64,000 nt of DNA from the NCBI GenBank assembly GCA_963760285.1, contig CAVXCI010000003.1, forward strand, positions 434,001-498,000. The letters are read 5' to 3'. Made by a program: the position numbers and the translations under genes. The notes below the pieces were generated by a model, which saw only the letters and a list, made by a program, of their open reading frames with translations, did no database searches and was not told where the DNA came from. Shown here in pieces: positions 17,062-25,135 of the stretch. How positions within the stretch are numbered: position 1 is the stretch's first letter; every line of letters starts with the position of its first letter. Origin of the DNA: PALSA-278 sp963760285 (GTDB lineage Bacteria > Acidobacteriota > Terriglobia > Acidiferrales > UBA7541).

Positions 17062-18846
17062 TTATCGAGAGGGTTTTTCCACCAGGAATTGGTCCATCAC
17101 CAGGACGTCCATTTCACTCTTTGAAAATGTATTGTAAGCGTTGGCCGGGGTATTCACAATCGGCTCGCCCTTCAAATTGAATGACGTATTCAGAACCACG
17201 GGCACGCCGGTGGCCTTTCCGAAACGCTCAATCAGGTTGTAGTAGAGCGGGCTCTGGTCGCGGAATACGGTCTGCAGGCGTCCCGTGCCATCCACATGGG
17301 TAATCGCCGGCAAAGTGGCGTAGTGCTCCGGCTTCACCGGGACCACGTAAAGCATGAAGCGCGGCGGATAGTGGCGTTCGGCATTCGGCAAGTCAAAATA
17401 TGTGGAGGCCGATTCCGCCAGCACGGACGGCGCAAACGGCCGGTAGGGCTCCCGGAATTTAATTTTGGCGTTCACGATGTCCTTCATCTCCGGATTGCGC
17501 GCATCCGCCAGAATGCTGCGGTTGCCCAGCGCCCGCGGTCCCCATTCAAACCGACCCTGCGCCCAGCCGATCACTTTGGCGTCGGTCAGATGCCGCACCA
17601 CGGTGTCCAGCATCTCATCCTCGCTCCTGCACTCGCGGAAAGGGATATTGCTGCTCTTGAGGAATGAGGTGATTTCGTCCGCGGTATTCGCGCGGCCCCA
17701 GCTGGCATTCTTCATCACGAAATTCCGGGGATGCCCCAGCAAGGTGTGATAGGCCCACAGCGCGGCGCCCAGTGAGCCGCCTCCGTCGCCCGCGGCCGGC
17801 TGAATATAAATCTCCTCGAACGGCGTTTCATTGAGGATGCGCGTGTTGGCCACGCTGTTCAGCCCCACTCCGCCCGCGATGCAAAGTTTTTTCAGTCCGG
17901 TTTGCTGTTGAATGGCCCGGGCCATGTTCACCAGCAACTCTTCGGTCACCTTCTGGATGCTCGAGGCGATGTCCGCATAGTGCTGGTTCTCCTTGCACTG
18001 CTCCAGGTAATCAGAGGGTGGCGCGCCAAAATACCTGGGAAATCCGGTCTCTTCGGTGAAGAAGTTCAGCTTGGGAGCGCGCGGCTCGCCGAAGAGCGAC
18101 ACGAATTTTCCGCTGAAAGTCTTGTGCGTGGAGTGCTGGAATGAAAAATAATCCATGTCCAGGGCGAACGAGCCGTCCGAATTCTGGTGGACCACTTTCC
18201 AGACCTTGTCCACGTATCGAGGCTGGCCATAAGGCGCCATGCCCATCACTTTGTATTCGCCTTCGTTCACTTCGAAGCCCAGAAAGGCGGTGAAGGCGCT
18301 GTAGAGAAGCCCGATGGAATGCGGAAATTCCACCTGCTTCTTCAGGCGGACGTCGGTGCCCTTGCCAATTCCCCAGGTGGCCGTTACCCACTCGCCCACG
18401 CCGTCCACGGTCATCAATGCCGCTTCTTCAAATGGCGAACACAGGAACGCGCTGGCGGCGTGCGAGAGGTGATGGTCGGAAAAAAGAATGCGATCCTTGG
18501 GAATGCCCAGCTCGTCCTGAATCTTTTCCGCAATCCAAAGCTTGTCCAGCACCCAGCTGATCATCGACTCGCGGAAAACTTTCCAGGATTGCGGGTAGGT
18601 CTGCAGAACGGTGGCGAGAATCCGGTCCAATTTCCGGAAGGGCTTCTCGAAGAAAACCACGTAGTCCAGGTCTTTCCCCGTGATGCCTTCCGTTTCCAGG
18701 CAGAACTGGATGGCGCGCTGCGGAAACCCGTAATCGTGCTTGATGCGCGAAAAACGTTCCTCTTCGGCGGCCGCCACCAGCTGGCCGTCTCTCAGCAGCG
18801 ATGCCGCAGCGTCATGGTAATAGCAGGAAATTCCCAGGATGTACAC
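17062..18846 (-). CDS. O-carbamoyltransferase (NodU/CmcH/TobZ family)
   Basis: 594 residues, full length for the family. The N-terminal Kae1-like domain starts 'YILGISCYYHDAAASLL' and carries the metal-binding HxxxH (H125, H129 in 'SDHHLSHAASAF'). The nucleotide-binding loop is 'AGGVGLNSVANTRI'. The C-terminal domain has the diagnostic 'EWGPRALGNRSILADAR' and 'NTSFNLKGEPIVNTP'. Known members use carbamoyl phosphate and ATP to make carbamoyl-adenylate, then carbamoylate a hydroxyl of a sugar, Nod factor or antibiotic. It starts 3 bp after the SxtJ-like gene, so the two are certainly co-transcribed. The acceptor here is unknown; a polysaccharide unit is the natural guess from context. Confidence 0.93.
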   Translation of the reverse strand: MYILGISCYYHDAAASLLRDGQLVAAAEEERFSRIKHDYGFPQRAIQFCLETEGITGKDLDYVVFFEKPFRKLDRILATVLQTYPQSWKVFRESMISWVLDKLWIAEKIQDELGIPKDRILFSDHHLSHAASAFLCSPFEEAALMTVDGVGEWVTATWGIGKGTDVRLKKQVEFPHSIGLLYSAFTAFLGFEVNEGEYKVMGMAPYGQPRYVDKVWKVVHQNSDGSFALDMDYFSFQHSTHKTFSGKFVSLFGEPRAPKLNFFTEETGFPRYFGAPPSDYLEQCKENQHYADIASSIQKVTEELLVNMARAIQQQTGLKKLCIAGGVGLNSVANTRILNETPFEEIYIQPAAGDGGGSLGAALWAYHTLLGHPRNFVMKNASWGRANTADEITSFLKSSNIPFRECRSEDEMLDTVVRHLTDAKVIGWAQGRFEWGPRALGNRSILADARNPEMKDIVNAKIKFREPYRPFAPSVLAESASTYFDLPNAERHYPPRFMLYVVPVKPEHYATLPAITHVDGTGRLQTVFRDQSPLYYNLIERFGKATGVPVVLNTSFNLKGEPIVNTPANAYNTFSKSEMDVLVMDQFLVEKPSR

Positions 18847-18849
18847 GGT

Positions 18850-19257
18850 CTATTGCCTTTTCGCCCACTGCATGTCGTTAGGGTCTTCGGGATGATCCAG
18901 CCACGCCGTCGGCGGGTGCTTGATTCTAAGCGAATCGGAAAACAACCGGGAAAGCAATCCAAACGGCATAACAATCACGGCATAGAGCAGCGTGAGCACC
19001 ACACGCGCTTCAAAGTTTCCGATCACGTGCAGCAGGCGGTTCCACGCGTCCCAGATGGCGGCCATCGGCCTGGATATCTTCGCCAGCTGCTGGACGATCA
19101 ACATCAGACATACAAAGCCAACCAGAATTCCCAGGAACAGCGGGTGGCGCAGGTGCGGATGAAAAAACACAACCCCGGCGTGCTCAATGGGCCGCCGTGC
19201 AGCCCACATTTCCCCTACAGGCGCCCCCATCAGGGCGGCAATGGCGGTGGTTTTCAT
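18850..19257 (-). CDS. SxtJ-like small membrane protein
   Basis: 135 residues. ATG 19257 is chosen because it follows the stop of the upstream DUF5989 gene by 7 bp; a longer frame overlaps that gene. Two hydrophobic segments are clear: 'HPLFLGILVGFVCLMLIV' and 'VVLTLLYAVIVMPFGLLSRL'. The second plus the charged tail 'WLDHPEDPNDMQW' match the SxtJ family, named from the saxitoxin cluster and commonly found next to carbamoyltransferases. Its role is unknown; an anchor or partner for the carbamoyltransferase at the membrane is a reasonable inference. Confidence 0.7.
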   Translation of the reverse strand: MKTTAIAALMGAPVGEMWAARRPIEHAGVVFFHPHLRHPLFLGILVGFVCLMLIVQQLAKISRPMAAIWDAWNRLLHVIGNFEARVVLTLLYAVIVMPFGLLSRLFSDSLRIKHPPTAWLDHPEDPNDMQWAKRQ

Positions 19258-19264
19258 TGTTTCG

Positions 19265-19444
19265 TTAGAACAACGTGTAAATGAAAGGAGCGATTGCGGA
19301 ACTCTGTGCAAGAACCAGCAGCACGCCCAGGAGCAATACCACAATTACCGTGGGCAGAATCCACCACCGCTTATTGCGGACGAAAAAGGACAGCAACTCT
19401 CCCGCGATTCCCACCCGGCGTGTGGCCGCCTCGACAAACTTCAT
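19265..19444 (-). CDS. DUF5989-type membrane microprotein
   Basis: A 59-residue protein with a GGGAGG Shine-Dalgarno before ATG 19444. The sequence has an amphipathic N-terminus ('EAATRRVGIAGELLSFFVRN'), then 'KRWWILPTVIVVLLLGVLLV', one membrane helix, and a short tail ending 'APFIYTLF'. Size, the K/R-W-W-x-x-P motif and position directly before SxtJ-like and carbamoyltransferase genes match DUF5989 proteins, which recur in this gene trio. No function is known. The seven-base spacing to the next gene implies translational coupling. Confidence 0.75.
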   Translation of the reverse strand: MKFVEAATRRVGIAGELLSFFVRNKRWWILPTVIVVLLLGVLLVLAQSSAIAPFIYTLF

Positions 19445-19659
19445 TTGATCCTCCCGCTCGTGCCGTCCAAGATTTCACTCCGATGAATTAGCCCTGCTGA
19501 AAGGCGGGCCTCATCCGTGGATCTGACCGCCGCACCGCCAAGGCCTGCATGAGACCCAAATATGCACCCCATTATAATCGTCCTACGCGTGGCGCCGCAA
19601 TGGGTTTCCAGAGCGCCAACAGGCTCAACAGCCAATTCTGGCGCCGCTCCCGCGCAAGC

Positions 19660-20895
19660 CTACTTCGCCGCCGGCGGTACGGCGGTTCCCGAATCTGGCG
19701 GCGGCAACAGGTTGTGCTCCAGCAGCTTCTGGTAAATCGCCTCCGCCTCCACCTCATTCCCCAGCGCTGAATAGTGCGTTTCGCAGGTGAACGAAAAATA
19801 CGGGTGCTGGAGGTTATGGCTCTCGCGGTAGGCGCGCATGTACGGACCCAAAAAGTCCACGGGAATATTTTCCCGCTGGCCGACCTCCTTCAATCGCGCT
19901 TCCAGCGAAAAGACATTCATGTTCGGGGGTATGTTCCCCACTTCTTTCTTAAAGCGCTCCTGCCAATCGGGAGAAATGTCATAAAAACCAGGGATTTTCA
20001 GGACGATGAATTTAGAGCCGTCCGCTTCCACGGCCTGCTGCAACATTTTCAAGGTTTTCCCGGTTACGGTCCAGGCGTCGCTCCACTCCTTATCCGGCGG
20101 ATCGCCATACTCCCCCCATTCCAAGGGCAGGTTTTCCCATTTTCCGTCGCCGATATCCACGCGTTGCCAGGCATGCTCGATGTAGTAAGTCAGCAGCGAA
20201 TGACGCTCCAAAAATGCCTGTAATCCGTTGAACAGGCGGCCTTCCACCGGCTGGAATACGAGCTTCCCGTCCGGCCCCAGGTTGTAATACGGCGCATACC
20301 AGGTGTGAATTCCGTAAATGCGCGGTTGCAGCGTGGACGAATTGTTCATGAGGTCGTTGTCTACAAAACTCAGGACAACCAGATCAGGATGAAACTGCCG
20401 CACCTTGGTTTGATACAACAACAATTCCTGCGTCGTGCCGATTCCTGCAATACCAAACGCCGGGACCTCGGTGTTCTTCCGCCCGCCGTCGGCCAGCAGT
20501 TTTTCAAGCCGAATGTTCACCACCTCATCGGGCTGAACCTGCGCCGCTTCCACGATGGAATCGCCCAACAACGCGATTCGGTATTCTCCCGGCGGTTTTT
20601 CCAGATTGCGGTCCCGGTCGCGCATGCCCCAGCGGTTAGTGACCACCGTTCCGCTAAAGCATCCCCGCGAATGGATCACGTGGATATTGGGAATCAGCGA
20701 TTCGCCGAGCACGGGGTCATACTGGCGGAACGGCGAGCTGCGGAATGACGGCACGAAGACCACGACCACGCGCAGCGCCAGCTCGCCAAGAATCGCCAGG
20801 AAGAACAGCACGATCACCGTGGAAATCAGCCCATAGATGAGCTTCTTCCACAGCGGGAGATTAAGTTCTGGAGATCCGGGGCCGGCTTTTTCCAT
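19660..20895 (-). CDS. Membrane-anchored SGNH/GDSL-family hydrolase
   Basis: 411 residues. One N-terminal transmembrane helix (about 22-46, 'IVLFFLAILGELALRVVVVF') anchors an extracytoplasmic SGNH fold. Block I is 'IALLGDSIVEAAQV' with the nucleophile Ser, a Gly/Asn region follows ('VPAFGIAGIGTTQ'), and the C-terminal block 'ETHYSALGNE' supplies the catalytic His. Such proteins add or remove O-acetyl groups on exported polysaccharides or peptidoglycan. It sits 215 bp upstream of the DUF5989-SxtJ-carbamoyltransferase trio, where SGNH proteins are a frequent companion. Acylation or deacylation of the polymer made by this locus is the best guess. Confidence 0.8.
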   Translation of the reverse strand: MEKAGPGSPELNLPLWKKLIYGLISTVIVLFFLAILGELALRVVVVFVPSFRSSPFRQYDPVLGESLIPNIHVIHSRGCFSGTVVTNRWGMRDRDRNLEKPPGEYRIALLGDSIVEAAQVQPDEVVNIRLEKLLADGGRKNTEVPAFGIAGIGTTQELLLYQTKVRQFHPDLVVLSFVDNDLMNNSSTLQPRIYGIHTWYAPYYNLGPDGKLVFQPVEGRLFNGLQAFLERHSLLTYYIEHAWQRVDIGDGKWENLPLEWGEYGDPPDKEWSDAWTVTGKTLKMLQQAVEADGSKFIVLKIPGFYDISPDWQERFKKEVGNIPPNMNVFSLEARLKEVGQRENIPVDFLGPYMRAYRESHNLQHPYFSFTCETHYSALGNEVEAEAIYQKLLEHNLLPPPDSGTAVPPAAK

Positions 20896-20904
20896 TAGAA
20901 GGGC

Positions 20905-21126
20905 CTACCTCTCCGTCGCAACGGCCGCACCATCGTCCCGCAAACCGCCCTTCCTGAATTTTACGGCGCTCTTGTCAACGTGCCCCTGAATGTTCTCCAG
21001 CGGGCCACTGCCGAGGACGTCCATCATCCCCAGGCGCGGTCCACGAGCCAGCAGCTTGCCCGCCATTCCCGGACCGATGAAGGACGCGCCACCGGTGGCC
21101 AAACCCTTCTGATTCTCCCCATTCAT
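20905..21126 (-). pseudogene. NAD-dependent epimerase/dehydratase, N-terminal remnant
   Basis: The frame encodes about 73 residues that align with only the first Rossmann strand-helix units of sugar-nucleotide epimerases: 'ATGGASFIGPGMAGKLLARG' where intact enzymes have TGGAGFIGSHL, then 'LGSGPLENIQGH' and 'LRDDGAAV'. The glycine motif is altered, the remaining roughly 240 residues with the YxxxK catalytic pair are missing, and a stop follows. It lies 9 bp before the SGNH gene. I read it as a decayed 5' fragment of a UDP-sugar epimerase once belonging to this polysaccharide locus; a functional short peptide is unlikely. Confidence 0.6.
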
Positions 21127-21228
21127 TCTGTTCTCTCCGTCCATTTGCGGTTTCTGTTCATTCAGACTGCCGCACCGGCGCCATTCGCGCGGAAACCATC
21201 CCGCCGCCCCGCTGTAAACCGCCGGGGA

Positions 21229-22782
21229 TTATGGCGCAGCCGCAGCCAGCGCGTAGCCGGATCGTTCCGCCGCGAGCTTCTTTTTTCGTTTTCGTCTCAG
21301 GTATTCGGCGTAACCAACCACGGGGAAGAAAAGCGTCGGGGCGTGCCAGACAAGCTCCACGTTGACGAAGGAACGCACGGTGATCTGCGCCAGCACCGCC
21401 AGCATCTCCAGTCCCAACTGGCGTTCCGCCAGCGGAGACTCGCGGTCAAACACGCACCGCACCAAAAACCACCAGGCCCCGATCACCAGAAACAAGATGG
21501 GAATCAACCCCCACACGCTCGTTCCCACGAAAATCTCCACCCAATCGCTGTGCAGATTGGGGGTCTGCCCCTGCGGAGTCTTGATAAGGACGGCGTATTT
21601 TCCCGCGGCGTACATGCCATATCCGGTCAGAGGATGATTCTTCCACACCTCAAATCCGTAGCCCCACCAATCGGTCCTTCCGCTCAGGCTTTCGAATTGC
21701 TCCATGTTCTGTGACCGCATGAAGTAGTCGTAGGCCACCGGCCCCAGAGGCGTAAGAAACAGCAGCGCCAGCGAGCCAAAACCCAAACTCATCAGCAGCC
21801 AAAAATGCCCGGTCAGCAGGAAAATAATCACCGCCGCGAAGGCAAATCCGCCCATCGCAGAGCGGGTTTGCGCAAAGAACAGCGTTAAAATACCGAACAC
21901 CAGAATGCACCCGTACCAGCAGTTGTGCCGCTTCCGCGTTTTGTCGAGAGGCAGCAGCCGCGCCAGCGATATCAGCCCCAGAACTCCTCCCATGGCCGCC
22001 ACCGCGTTGAAACCAACCACGGGAAATACTCCCTGCAGGCGCGCAACCTGTTCCTCGCTGCCTTCGGGGATGGCAAACGCGTCGGCGGGCCACAGAATCA
22101 TCCCCATCCATACCCACGCCAGCGAAAGCCCTTGCAGCGTCCAGTTGAAGTTGGCAAAGTTGGAGTAATCCTCCACGCTTTTGACGCAATATAAAATCGT
22201 CACCAGGACGGCAACGTCCATTTCAAATTCCAGACATTTGTATGCCGTCACCGGGCGGTAAACAGACCAAATCGTGGACAGCATCCCGATGGCGCAGAAA
22301 ATCGTAATCAGCCCGGGCAGGCCGGTAAATATTCCCGCCGGCCAGTCCACATGTTTCTTCACCAATCCAAACAGCAGAGTGAAACCGATTATCAGTTCCG
22401 CCCCCATGCGCGGCCACGCCGACGGATCGAGCGGGTTGGTCTGGGTTTCCTGCGCCGTGCGGAACATCCACACCATGTCGCTGCTAAACAACAGAAACCA
22501 TATGAAGTCATACCAGCGCAGCGTTGGAATCATCTCCCGGGCCAACCCCAGCGCCTGCCTCCCGGCGATTACCAGGATCACCGCCAAAAGAGGAGCGGCC
22601 ACCACGATTCCCAGCGCAATCCAGAAATCGTCGAACGTGGGCTCCGAAATAACGATCCCCAGGCCATAGCTGATGGCCAACCCCAGCGCCAGGAACCCGA
22701 CGGTCTTGGTAACACCGTCCAGACTCGACAGTGTTCGCCTGAAACTCTCTTGTCCGTTGCCGGAAGCAGTAAATATGCTCAT
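21229..22782 (-). CDS. O-antigen ligase / polysaccharide polymerase (WaaL/Wzy-like) membrane protein
   Basis: 517 residues with about eleven or twelve hydrophobic segments. The large periplasmic loop region 'SGRTDWWGYGFEVWKNHPLTGYG', split here by a few residues from 'NLHSDWVEIFVGTSVWGL', is the signature of the Wzy_C/O-antigen ligase family, with the conserved Arg and His used to transfer lipid-linked glycan. The frame starts at ATG 22782. It would polymerise repeat units or ligate a glycan in the periplasm. Its neighbours (exporter, chain-length protein, SGNH, carbamoyl- and sulfotransferases) fit an EPS or capsule locus. No Wzx flippase or glycosyltransferase is present in the window, so the locus is incomplete or split. 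Confidence 0.85.
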   Translation of the reverse strand: MSIFTASGNGQESFRRTLSSLDGVTKTVGFLALGLAISYGLGIVISEPTFDDFWIALGIVVAAPLLAVILVIAGRQALGLAREMIPTLRWYDFIWFLLFSSDMVWMFRTAQETQTNPLDPSAWPRMGAELIIGFTLLFGLVKKHVDWPAGIFTGLPGLITIFCAIGMLSTIWSVYRPVTAYKCLEFEMDVAVLVTILYCVKSVEDYSNFANFNWTLQGLSLAWVWMGMILWPADAFAIPEGSEEQVARLQGVFPVVGFNAVAAMGGVLGLISLARLLPLDKTRKRHNCWYGCILVFGILTLFFAQTRSAMGGFAFAAVIIFLLTGHFWLLMSLGFGSLALLFLTPLGPVAYDYFMRSQNMEQFESLSGRTDWWGYGFEVWKNHPLTGYGMYAAGKYAVLIKTPQGQTPNLHSDWVEIFVGTSVWGLIPILFLVIGAWWFLVRCVFDRESPLAERQLGLEMLAVLAQITVRSFVNVELVWHAPTLFFPVVGYAEYLRRKRKKKLAAERSGYALAAAAP

Positions 22783-22854
22783 TTTGTCTTAGCGCAACGG
22801 CGCCGTGCCACAGCCACGGGCCATCCCACTGGAATGGGAGCCGTCAAAAGCTCG

Positions 22855-23937
22855 CTAACGCCCCTCCTTGAGAGCCTGCAGAACACCATAATAAGCGGGC
22901 TTCTTTTGATAATTCTCGTCAAAAAGAAGCGGCGCTGCGTCCGCGTGTCCCAGCGGGCCCGGGCGGTTCCTTACAAAAGTCAATTTGTCGGTAATCCCCA
23001 AAATCACAATCCCGATGCAATTCGAATTCTTCAGGCAGGTGCGAGTGATGTTGTAATACACCGTCTTCAGATTCTGCTGCGGATCCGGAATGGCGCTGGT
23101 CACCGGTCCCTGATAAATATCCATTTCCGTAATCATCACCTTCATGTCCAGTTGCGCCGCCTTCTTCAGGAAGCCGTCGAACTCCTGAAGATAAGTCGGG
23201 CGCAGAAGCGGAACCTGAAGGTGCATTTCCGTCCCGATAATGTCGATCGGCGTCTTGCGCGCCTTCAACTGCTTGATGTTGTCGAAAAACTCCTGCTCTT
23301 TGCCGGGATCGATGCCACTGGGCCCAAATGTCTCATTGAAGAGCAGCTTGGTGTTGGGGTTGCCTTCCCTGGCGTCCTGATACGCCGTCACGATGTAATC
23401 AATGTTTCCCAACACCTTGCCGAAACACCCGTTATGGCCGTTCAAGTCCTCATTCACTACTTCCCAGATGGCGTAAGTCTCTCCGCCATGCCGCACCATG
23501 GTCTGGATCCAGGTCTTCATACCGTCCTGGAGCGACGTCTTGGAAGGGCAGCTGCCCCTGGTTTCCAGCCACGGCGCCATGGAATCGGCCCGGTAAATCA
23601 GCGCGTTGCCGAAGAGCTTCAGGTTGTGCGCTCTGGCCCACTGGATGTCCTTATCCATAATCTCGAAACTGAACTTGCCCGGTTCTGGCTCCATGAACTT
23701 CTGGAACAGCCAGGAAATGGCCAGGTTAAATTCCCGCGACAATATCTGCCCGTAGGCCGGGTCCTGTCTGATCAATTTTCTCGCGCCCTCGCTGCCGATC
23801 CAGAAATTCATCTTGTCGGCATACCCGCGAAGGGTTTCGTCATCCGACGGCGTCGTTGTCCTGGCGCTCGTCCAAAACGCCGCCACTACAAAAATCGCTC
23901 CCAAGACCAATCCCGCATTAAAAATGCGCGAAAACAT
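22855..23937 (-). CDS. GH10-family glycoside hydrolase (endo-xylanase-like), membrane-anchored or secreted
   Basis: 360 residues. ATG 23937 follows GAGGTGG; residues 5-23 are a signal peptide or anchor. The TIM barrel has both GH10 catalytic glutamates: acid/base E163 in 'AIWEVVNEDL' and nucleophile E271 in 'VMITEMDIYQG', plus 'IDIIGTEMHLQ'. The usual substrate-binding GHTLVWH motif is replaced by 'FGNALIYRADSMAPWL', so the substrate may not be xylan. Co-direction with the polymerase (72 bp gap) suggests an enzyme that trims or releases the polymer made here, as seen for glycosidases in other EPS loci. Family assignment is firm; substrate is inference. Confidence 0.85.
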   Translation of the reverse strand: MFSRIFNAGLVLGAIFVVAAFWTSARTTTPSDDETLRGYADKMNFWIGSEGARKLIRQDPAYGQILSREFNLAISWLFQKFMEPEPGKFSFEIMDKDIQWARAHNLKLFGNALIYRADSMAPWLETRGSCPSKTSLQDGMKTWIQTMVRHGGETYAIWEVVNEDLNGHNGCFGKVLGNIDYIVTAYQDAREGNPNTKLLFNETFGPSGIDPGKEQEFFDNIKQLKARKTPIDIIGTEMHLQVPLLRPTYLQEFDGFLKKAAQLDMKVMITEMDIYQGPVTSAIPDPQQNLKTVYYNITRTCLKNSNCIGIVILGITDKLTFVRNRPGPLGHADAAPLLFDENYQKKPAYYGVLQALKEGR

Positions 23938-24308
23938 GTATCCACCTCTTCGCGGACCGGGAACACTCTTCAAATCAGGACCAGGCTGGGATGAAAAATC
24001 CTGAGAACCTTCTGCGCCGGGGCGGCGGTTACCGAGAGTCATTGTTGAACTTGCTCTTGCGACATTTTAATCGTCCGTCCCCTCAACCGCCCGGAACGCG
24101 CCGTCCACAGCGTTGCCGCGCCACTCCCGCTCTGCATCCGGCTCATTACCCATAATTCCATATCTGCCAGTTTATCATGCCAGCGATTCCTCTTCCACGC
24201 GAACGCGCCGGCATTTTCCAGGATAGCCGGGCCATTTGCGACAGATGAATCCGGACTTTACAAGCCCACGCCCATCGCCGCCATGGGCAGTCCGTACTGG
24301 TAAGCCGG
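23938..24308. other. Intergenic region between PPTase and GH10 genes
   Basis: About 370 bp, all of it between two genes of the same direction. It is the longest gap within the minus-strand block and could carry an internal promoter. No gene, hairpin with T run or clear promoter was recognised. Confidence 0.4.
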
Positions 24309-25085
24309 TTAAACCCCGGACATCCCTGCTTCCAAACTCCAATCGCTGACCTGGACCGCCCGGTGATTCCCGCGAATCGCCACCGCACCTGCATGGTACG
24401 GTCCAACGTCCACGTCCTGAATCCACACGGGACCGTCCTCTGTCCCCCGTGCCGGTTCTCGCAGGCTAGCCCCTTCAATGAGCGGCTGCCCCAGCCGGAC
24501 ATCCAGCCCGCCTACGCTATCGAGGCCCCATCCGAGGGCCTTTATCCACGCCTCTTTCCGCACCCAGGCAGCAAAGAAGACCCCTCGCTGCTCATCTTCA
24601 GGAAGTGCCTGAAGGGCCGCGTTCTCGTCCGCCGAAAAATGGCTGCCCGCGATTTCCCTAAACGGGAAGTCCGTGTTCATGAACTCAACGTCCACGCCGA
24701 TAGATTCGGCCTCGGAAATGCACACGAGCCCCATGCCCTTAGTGTGAGACAGACTGAAATGCGGGCTGCGACTTTCTGAGCCAGCAACAAACGGCTTGCC
24801 GTTCTTTCCGGATTCGACCCGAATCGCAGCCGGCTTTTCACCGGTAATCCCGGCCAGCAGCGCCCGCAGCGCCCCGTGCAAGACCGTAAATTGGTCGGCA
24901 TCCGCCGCCGAAACAAACTTCCCTGCCCGGGCGGTTTCTGCTTCCGAAAGATTGGCCTTCATGCCCGCGATCACGTCACGCGGCTGCGGAAACCCGATCC
25001 TCCACACATGAATAATTTTCGCGCCTGTCAATTCACATTCGAGCGCCACATCGCTTCCGCGCGTCTTCGTCTGGTTGAGCTGCAT
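24309..25085 (-). CDS. 4'-phosphopantetheinyl transferase, Sfp type
   Basis: 258 residues from ATG 25085; an alternative in-frame ATG at 25172 would overlap the NRPS end. The enzyme moves the phosphopantetheine arm from CoA to the conserved Ser of carrier domains. Diagnostic motifs are 'FSLSHTKGMGLVCI' (about 115-128), 'IGVDVEF' with the Mg-binding Asp and Glu, and 'AAWVRKEAWIKALGWGL' (WxxKEA). The length of about 250 residues marks the broad-range Sfp class rather than AcpS. It is encoded 50 bp after the NRPS, so it very probably activates the three T domains of this cluster. Confidence 0.9.
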   Translation of the reverse strand: MQLNQTKTRGSDVALECELTGAKIIHVWRIGFPQPRDVIAGMKANLSEAETARAGKFVSAADADQFTVLHGALRALLAGITGEKPAAIRVESGKNGKPFVAGSESRSPHFSLSHTKGMGLVCISEAESIGVDVEFMNTDFPFREIAGSHFSADENAALQALPEDEQRGVFFAAWVRKEAWIKALGWGLDSVGGLDVRLGQPLIEGASLREPARGTEDGPVWIQDVDVGPYHAGAVAIRGNHRAVQVSDWSLEAGMSGV

Positions 25086-25135
25086 TGAATTTCGGGGATG
25101 TGTGCGCGAACCCGGCTCATCGCCGCGAACAGCCA

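Noticed and set aside
22351..23994. 547-codon plus-strand frame
   Set aside because: Antisense to the polymerase and GH10 genes. Shadow of real coding sequence.
24146..24502. Minus-strand frame overlapping the PPTase end
   Set aside because: Out of frame with the PPTase and Trp/Arg-rich without known family.
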